Shown one piece after another: positions 59,728 to 64,000 of a stretch of 64,000 bases of DNA. The stretch is from JAHEEL01 sp963836085 (GTDB lineage: Bacteria; Actinomycetota; Acidimicrobiia; Spongiisociales; UBA5794). The stretch lies in NCBI GenBank assembly GCA_963836085.1, contig CAWIHT010000009.1:72587-136586 (forward strand), in the 5' to 3' direction. The notes under the pieces were generated by a model, which made no database searches, had not been told where the DNA came from, and saw only the letters and a list, made by a program, of their open reading frames with translations. Every line of letters begins with the position of its first letter. Within the stretch, counting starts at the first letter, position 1. Position numbers and translations under genes: made by a program.

Positions 59728-60642
59728 ATGCAGCCCACAAAGCACATCTGGATGGACGGAGAGCTCGTCGACTGGGATGACGCCACCGTCCACGTACTCG
59801 CCCACGGACTTCACTACGGCACCGGTGCCTTTGAAGGGATCCGTGCGTACGAGACCGATACCGGAACCGCCGTGTTCCGCCTCACCGAGCACATCGAGCG
59901 TCTCGCACGCTCGTGCAAGGCGCTGGGGATCCCTGTCGACTGGACGGTCGAAGAACTCGTTGCTGCCTCGAAGGAACTGATGTCGCTCAACGGTCTGACA
60001 ACCGGGTACATCAGGCCACTCGTGTTCTACGGAACCGGTTCGATGGGGTTGAACCCGGCCGGGGCCTTGGTCCACACGATCATCGCGACCTGGGAGTGGG
60101 GCGCCTATCTCGGCGAAGAGGGCATCGAGAACGGGATTCGCGTCAAGGTTTCGTCCTGGCGCCGTATCGGTCAGGACTCCCTGATGCCGAACGCCAAGCT
60201 CACCGGTGGCTACGTCAACTCGGTGCTTGCCAAGCAGGAGGCCCTTCGGGCCGGCTATGACGAGGCGCTCATGCTCAACACCGAAGGATTCGTTGCCGAA
60301 GGCAGCGGGGAGAATCTGTTCGTCGTCCGCGACGGTGTCGTCCGCACGCCGCCCGTGACCGCCGGCGTCCTCGATGGAATCACCAGGGAGTCGGTGATCA
60401 CGCTTCTACGGGACGACGGCTACGAGGTCATCGAGACCGACATCGCTCGTACTGATCTCTACTACGCCGACGAGTTGTTCTTCAGTGGCACGGCTGCCGA
60501 AGTGACACCCGTCCGAGAGGTCGATGACCGACCGGTCGGCGATGGCCGACCCGGACCGGTGACCAAGCGTGCGCAGCAGATGTTCATGGATGCGGTGACC
60601 GGGCAGAACGAACGCCACACCGATTGGCTCGAATACGTCTGA
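59728..60642 (+). CDS. ilvE: Branched-chain amino acid aminotransferase
   Basis: The 304-residue class IV PLP aminotransferase has HGLHYGTGAFEGIRAYET, PLP-binding Lys157 in NAKLTGGYVNSVLAKQEA and the substrate loop LNTEGFVAEGSGENLF. It makes Leu, Ile and Val from their 2-oxoacids. A CAGAAT box ends six bases before the ATG and there is no ribosome binding site. Confidence 0.92.
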   Translation: MQPTKHIWMDGELVDWDDATVHVLAHGLHYGTGAFEGIRAYETDTGTAVFRLTEHIERLARSCKALGIPVDWTVEELVAASKELMSLNGLTTGYIRPLVFYGTGSMGLNPAGALVHTIIATWEWGAYLGEEGIENGIRVKVSSWRRIGQDSLMPNAKLTGGYVNSVLAKQEALRAGYDEALMLNTEGFVAEGSGENLFVVRDGVVRTPPVTAGVLDGITRESVITLLRDDGYEVIETDIARTDLYYADELFFSGTAAEVTPVREVDDRPVGDGRPGPVTKRAQQMFMDAVTGQNERHTDWLEYV

Positions 60643-60686
60643 CGACGCCTCTCCTACTATGCCGATTCAACCGAACGAGTGGACCT

Positions 60687-61187
60687 ATGGCACAACAGCC
60701 GAACATTGAACTGCGCAGCTCCGACCGCCCTCGATCGGAGGGGAATCCCAATCCGGAACGCCGCTGGGTCCCGGACCGACCGGGAGAATTCACCGGGAGC
60801 GGTGTGCCGTGGGGAGGAGCGTTCGGCATGCCGGGCCCCGACGCAGGCTACGCACTCAAGCTCGCCGCAGGTCGTGACCTGATCCTCGCCGAGAACGAGC
60901 ATCGGGCGGATGCGAACGCTGCGGTGGCCGCGGTGGCCGCTGCCCGAGCATCGCTGGCTCGCAGGGGACCGACGAAGATCGATCTCGACGCAGCCATCGT
61001 GATCCTCGGCTACGACACCGAGAGCGACTTCGGGCCGGTACGAGCGGCCGCCATTGCCGGCTCGGCACACCACCACCCGCAACGGATCCGTCGCCTCGTG
61101 GCCGGAATTCCTGTTGACGTGATCGAAGACAACGCAGACGACCTCCGCGAACGCGCCGCATCCGGCGAGTCGCTCATCGAGATCTGA
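60687..61187 (+). CDS. Hypothetical protein
   Basis: The 166-residue protein has a disordered, charged N terminus (residues 1-35, rich in Arg, Pro and Asn) followed by GGAFGMPGPDAGYALKLAAG and an Ala-rich helical region. DLDAAIVILGYDTESDFGPV and AGSAHHHPQRIRRLVAGIP are its most distinctive parts. I do not recognise a family. TACTAT (60655-60660) may be its -10 box. It lies between ilvE and a FAH-family gene. Confidence 0.72.
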   Translation: MAQQPNIELRSSDRPRSEGNPNPERRWVPDRPGEFTGSGVPWGGAFGMPGPDAGYALKLAAGRDLILAENEHRADANAAVAAVAAARASLARRGPTKIDLDAAIVILGYDTESDFGPVRAAAIAGSAHHHPQRIRRLVAGIPVDVIEDNADDLRERAASGESLIEI

Positions 61188-61200
61188 AACGGGGCAGAAC

Positions 61201-61965
61201 ATGAAGATCGTCAGAGTCGACACAGACGTCGACGACATCACGTACGGCGCAGTCGAACCGGAAGGGATCCGCATCTACCGCGGCACGCCATTCGTCGCCT
61301 GGGAACCGACCGAGACCGTCGTTGACTGGGAGCACGCCCGATTGCTCGCTCCCGTCATCCCAACCAAGATCGTCGCCGTCGGCAAGAACTACGCGGACCA
61401 CGCTGCGGAGATGGGTGGAGACGTCCCGGAGACACCCGTCGTCTTCCTGAAGCCGCCCACATCGGTGATCGGACCGCTGCAACCGATCCGCATTCCGCAG
61501 CAGGCCGAAGAGGTGCACCACGAGGCCGAACTCGCAGTCGTGATCGCCAAGGTGACGAGGAACGTCGCGATTGAGGATGTGGGGCCCCACATCATGGGCT
61601 ACACGGCCGCAAACGACGTGACCGCTCGGGACCTCCAGCGAGCCGACGGCCAGTGGACACGCGCCAAGGGATTCGACTCGTTCTGCCCGCTCGGCCCCGC
61701 CATCGACACCGATCTCGACCCCCAGGAGGGCCTCGCGGTCATATCCAGGGTGAACGGTGAGACACGTCAGTCCGGCTCAACGTCGGATCTCGTCTTTGGT
61801 GTCGGCGAGTTGGTGGCGTTCATTTCGTCGATCATGACGCTCCTCCCCGGCGACGTGATTCTCACCGGCACCCCGTCGGGCGTGGGTCCGATCTCCCCGG
61901 GCGATCGGGTCGAAGTTGAGATCGAAGGCGTCGGCGTGCTCATGAATCCGGTCGTCCAGGCATGA
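61201..61965 (+). CDS. Fumarylacetoacetate hydrolase family protein
   Basis: The 254-residue protein has the FAH catalytic core: VGKNYADHAAEMGGDVPETP, FLKPPTSVIGP, VHHEAELAVVIAK and GPAIDTDLDPQ, with the metal-binding Glu residues in HHEAELA. Family members are acylpyruvate or oxaloacetate-type decarboxylases or hydrolases. It overlaps gltX by four bases, the neighbour arrangement known in mycobacteria. Confidence 0.88.
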   Translation: MKIVRVDTDVDDITYGAVEPEGIRIYRGTPFVAWEPTETVVDWEHARLLAPVIPTKIVAVGKNYADHAAEMGGDVPETPVVFLKPPTSVIGPLQPIRIPQQAEEVHHEAELAVVIAKVTRNVAIEDVGPHIMGYTAANDVTARDLQRADGQWTRAKGFDSFCPLGPAIDTDLDPQEGLAVISRVNGETRQSGSTSDLVFGVGELVAFISSIMTLLPGDVILTGTPSGVGPISPGDRVEVEIEGVGVLMNPVVQA

Positions 61966-63410
61966 TTCCACGCGTTCGCTTTGCCCCGTCGCCGACGGGC
62001 TACCTGCATGTCGGTGGTGCGCGCACCGCCCTCTACAACTGGTTGTTCGCTCGGTCGCAGGGCGGCACCATGATCCTTCGTTCCGACGACACCGATGCCG
62101 CGCGCAGCACACCTGAGTATGCCGCAGACATCCTGGACTCGATGGGCTGGCTCGGCCTCGACTGGGACGAAGGCATCGAGGTCGGCGGACCCCACGGTGG
62201 ATACCGCCAATCCGGGCGTCTTGAGCGATACCAGGAAGTCGCCGACCGCCTGGTCGCGGAGGGCGCCGCCTACTACTCGTTCGCAACCCCAGAGCAGCTC
62301 GAAGCGTTCCGCAACGAAGCCCGCGCAGCTGCTGCCGCTCCGGCCTACGACGGACGGTTTGATCTCGACCAGGACGCGGCACGGCAACGGGTCGCTGCGG
62401 GGGAGCGGCCCACCATCCGCTTCAAGGTCCCGAGGCCCGGACGCACGACCTTCGAAGATATCGTGCGGGACGAAGTCTCGTTTGACCACAGCCAGGTCGA
62501 CGATTTCGTGATCCTCCGCTCCGACCGCACGCCGACCTATCACCTGGCCTCGACCGTTGATGACGTCGACTACGGCATCACCCATGTCGTGCGCGGTGAG
62601 GACCTCTTGTCGTCGACCCCGAAACACGTCCTGCTCACCGAAGCGATGGGAGCCGAGCCGGCCACCTACGCCCACCTCTCACTCCTCATGGGGCCCGACG
62701 GGAAGAAGCTCTCGAAGCGACACGGCCACACCGCGATCAGCGCCTACCGCGACGCCGGGTATCTGCCGGAGGCGCTCGTCAACTACCTCGCGCTGCTCGG
62801 GTGGAACCCCGGCGAGGATGACACGGTGCTGCCGCTGTCCGAGATGGTCGAACGCTTCGACCTCGACACGGTCTCAAAGAATCCGGCGATCTTCGACACC
62901 GACAAGCTCGAGTGGATGAATGGAACCTACATCCGGGACCTTGAGACGGGTGACTTCATCGATGCGATCATTCCGTCGATCGAAGCCGACCTCGGACGCC
63001 AGCTCACCGATGACGACCGTGCCCGTCTCGACGCGATTGCGCCGCACGTTCAAGAACGCACCAAGCTCCTTACCGAGGCGGCCGAACAGGTTCGGTTCCT
63101 GCTCGTCGACGAACTCGCCTACGACGACGCATCATGGGCGAAGGTGATGGCCAAGCCCGGGGTCGCCGACGTCCTCGATGCCGCTACGGCGCGGCTCGAC
63201 GGTCTCGACGAGTGGGATGTGGCATCGATCGAGGCGGCGCTCCGAGCGATGATTGCCGACCTTGAGATCGGAGCCGGCAAAGGGTTCCAGCCGATTCGTG
63301 TCGCCGTCTCGGGATCGACGGTCAGCCCGCCCCTGTTCGAGTCGCTCGAGGCGCTCGGCCGCGAGGAGACGTTGACCCGGGTGAGTCAGGCACGCAGCGC
63401 CGTCGCATGA
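61962..63410 (+). CDS. gltX: Glutamyl-tRNA synthetase
   Basis: The 482-residue class I synthetase has the HIGH-like motif FAPSPTGYLHVGGARTALYN at the N terminus and the KLSKRHG loop near residues 247-253, then the anticodon-binding domain. In an organism with gatCAB and no glnS seen here, it probably charges both tRNA-Glu and tRNA-Gln. It overlaps the FAH and VOC genes by four bases each. Confidence 0.95.
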   Translation: MIPRVRFAPSPTGYLHVGGARTALYNWLFARSQGGTMILRSDDTDAARSTPEYAADILDSMGWLGLDWDEGIEVGGPHGGYRQSGRLERYQEVADRLVAEGAAYYSFATPEQLEAFRNEARAAAAAPAYDGRFDLDQDAARQRVAAGERPTIRFKVPRPGRTTFEDIVRDEVSFDHSQVDDFVILRSDRTPTYHLASTVDDVDYGITHVVRGEDLLSSTPKHVLLTEAMGAEPATYAHLSLLMGPDGKKLSKRHGHTAISAYRDAGYLPEALVNYLALLGWNPGEDDTVLPLSEMVERFDLDTVSKNPAIFDTDKLEWMNGTYIRDLETGDFIDAIIPSIEADLGRQLTDDDRARLDAIAPHVQERTKLLTEAAEQVRFLLVDELAYDDASWAKVMAKPGVADVLDAATARLDGLDEWDVASIEAALRAMIADLEIGAGKGFQPIRVAVSGSTVSPPLFESLEALGREETLTRVSQARSAVA

Positions 63411-63784
63411 TCGCCGACGCCCAGATCACCTTCCTGCCGGTTGTCGACCTTGAACGAAGTCGTGCCTTTTACGAAGGTGTCCTCGGCCTCCAACTTGTGC
63501 TCGACCAGGGAACCTGCCACATCTTCAAGGCAACCGACGCAGCGTTCTTTGGTACCTGTCTCAACGATGACGCGCGCGCCGCCGATGGCGCGATCGTCAC
63601 GTTCGTGATCGACGACGTCGACGGCTGGTGCGAGCGAATCACCGAGGCGGGTGGATTGATCGAGCGAGGACCCGCGCAGAACGACCGATTCGGGATCTAC
63701 CACGCCTTCCTGCGGGACCCCGATGGCCACCTGATCGAGATCCAGCGCTTCGATGATCCGAACTGGTCCTCGGCCCAGAAGTAG
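63407..63784 (+). CDS. VOC (glyoxalase/bleomycin-resistance) family protein
   Basis: The 125-residue protein has a VOC fold: FLPVVDLERSRAFYEGVLGLQLVLDQG, VTFVIDDVDGWCERITEAGG and a C-terminal LRDPDGHLIEIQRF motif with probable metal ligands. It overlaps gltX by four bases. The substrate is unknown. Confidence 0.85.
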   Translation: MIADAQITFLPVVDLERSRAFYEGVLGLQLVLDQGTCHIFKATDAAFFGTCLNDDARAADGAIVTFVIDDVDGWCERITEAGGLIERGPAQNDRFGIYHAFLRDPDGHLIEIQRFDDPNWSSAQK

Positions 63785-63811
63785 GAGATGTCTGGGCCTG
63801 GGCTCTCCGGG

Positions 63812-63841
63812 TTGCCATTAGGTAGGCCCCGGTCATATCCT
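63812..63841 (+). promoter_or_regulatory. Probable tRNA promoter
   Basis: TTGCCA (63812-63817) and TATCCT (63836-63841) are separated by 18 bases, and transcription would begin just before the tRNA-Gln gene at 63853. Confidence 0.48.
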
Positions 63842-63852
63842 TGCCGAGCCCT

Positions 63853-63924
63853 TCGGGGGTGGTGTAATTGGCAACACACCGGGTTCTGGTCCCGTCATTG
63901 GGGGTTCGAGTCCTCCCCCCCGAG
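63853..63924 (+). tRNA. tRNA-Gln (anticodon CTG)
   Basis: A 72-nt cloverleaf: acceptor TCGGGGG pairs with CCCCCGA followed by discriminator G; D-arm GTGTAATTGGCAACAC; anticodon loop TTCTGGT with anticodon CTG; T-loop TTCGAGT. The CCA end is not encoded. The outer anticodon-stem pair is a C-T mismatch. It is close to gltX. Confidence 0.93.
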
Positions 63925-63950
63925 CTGGCGACTCTCTGAGTCGCCTGTAT

Positions 63951-64000
63951 GGCCCCGTCGTCTAGCGGCCTAGGACGCCGCCCTCTCAAGGCGGTAGCGT
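63951..64000 (+). tRNA. tRNA-Glu (anticodon CTC), 3' truncated by the window end
   Basis: GGCCCCG acceptor start, a D-arm with TAGCGGCCTAGG and an anticodon stem CCGCC/GGCGG around loop CTCTCAA (anticodon CTC) identify tRNA-Glu. The T-arm and 3' end lie beyond base 64000. It follows tRNA-Gln by 26 bases. Confidence 0.9.

Noticed and set aside
1..64000. Insertion sequences or prophage
   Set aside because: No transposase, integrase or phage structural gene was recognised on either strand.

Overview
The window is GC-rich, gene-dense bacterial chromosome and reads as an actinomycete, most likely class Acidimicrobiia or a relative. Class level is inference from gene content. Supporting signs are a SpoIID protein fused to SLH repeats with paired cysteines, a MutT1-like Nudix-phosphatase fusion next to polyphosphate kinase, MurA with Asp in place of the catalytic Cys, nickel superoxide dismutase with its maturation protease, KorAB, MeaB, succinylase-type lysine/DAP genes, and many start codons placed 6-7 nt after a TANNNT-like -10 box (leaderless mRNAs). 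The order desulfurase, mnmA, MetE-like, ligA, then gatC, gatA, gatB, then FAH-family, gltX and tRNAs, together with ppk/mutT1, resembles, from memory, a conserved mycobacterial chromosome region.

Layout. 0-6 kb: cell-surface and polysaccharide genes (SpoIID-SLH, UDP-sugar dehydrogenase, two glycosyltransferases, a flippase). 5.9-14.3 kb: DUF3048 lipoprotein, amidase, 2-oxoacid:ferredoxin oxidoreductase KorAB, DUF402, DNA alkylation repair, methyltransferase, and divergent sodX/sodN. 14.4-19.5 kb (minus strand): murJ and a four-gene double ABC exporter. 19.6-21.7 kb (minus strand): EamA transporter, an LPFTG surface protein and an HTH/coiled-coil protein.

21.7-27.1 kb is the standout: a compact bacterial microcompartment (BMC) operon. 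It encodes an RpiB/LacA-type isomerase, deoxyribose-phosphate aldolase (DeoC), a CoA-acylating aldehyde dehydrogenase, one BMC-H, two BMC-T and three BMC-P shell proteins. All three enzymes have N-terminal helical extensions that look like encapsulation peptides. The set matches what I recall as the sugar-phosphate-utilising (SPU) class. The probable chemistry is 2-deoxyribose-5-phosphate to glyceraldehyde-3-phosphate plus acetaldehyde, then acetaldehyde to acetyl-CoA inside the shell. No phosphotransacylase, alcohol dehydrogenase or vitamin-B12 signature enzyme is present in the window.

27-43.7 kb: small lipoproteins and hydrolases, mutT1-like/ppk, a canonical second rpiB, murA, NifU-domain protein, meaB, enoyl-CoA hydratase, a hydrolase with Asp at the nucleophile position, cysteine desulfurase-mnmA-MetE-like-ligA, and a membrane YceI-like protein. 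43.7-50.1 kb: dapC, dapD, dapE and a second ABC-2 exporter. 50.1-64 kb: YczE-like protein, gatCAB, SRPBCC and HAD proteins, a zinc peptidase, pgpA, an S9 peptidase, an MTA/SAH nucleosidase, ilvE, FAH-family protein, gltX, a VOC protein, tRNA-Gln(CTG) and the start of tRNA-Glu(CTC). gatCAB, gltX and both tRNAs point to the indirect route to Gln-tRNA(Gln).

No insertion sequence, prophage, CRISPR array or origin was recognised. There is no gene-free stretch longer than about 210 bases.
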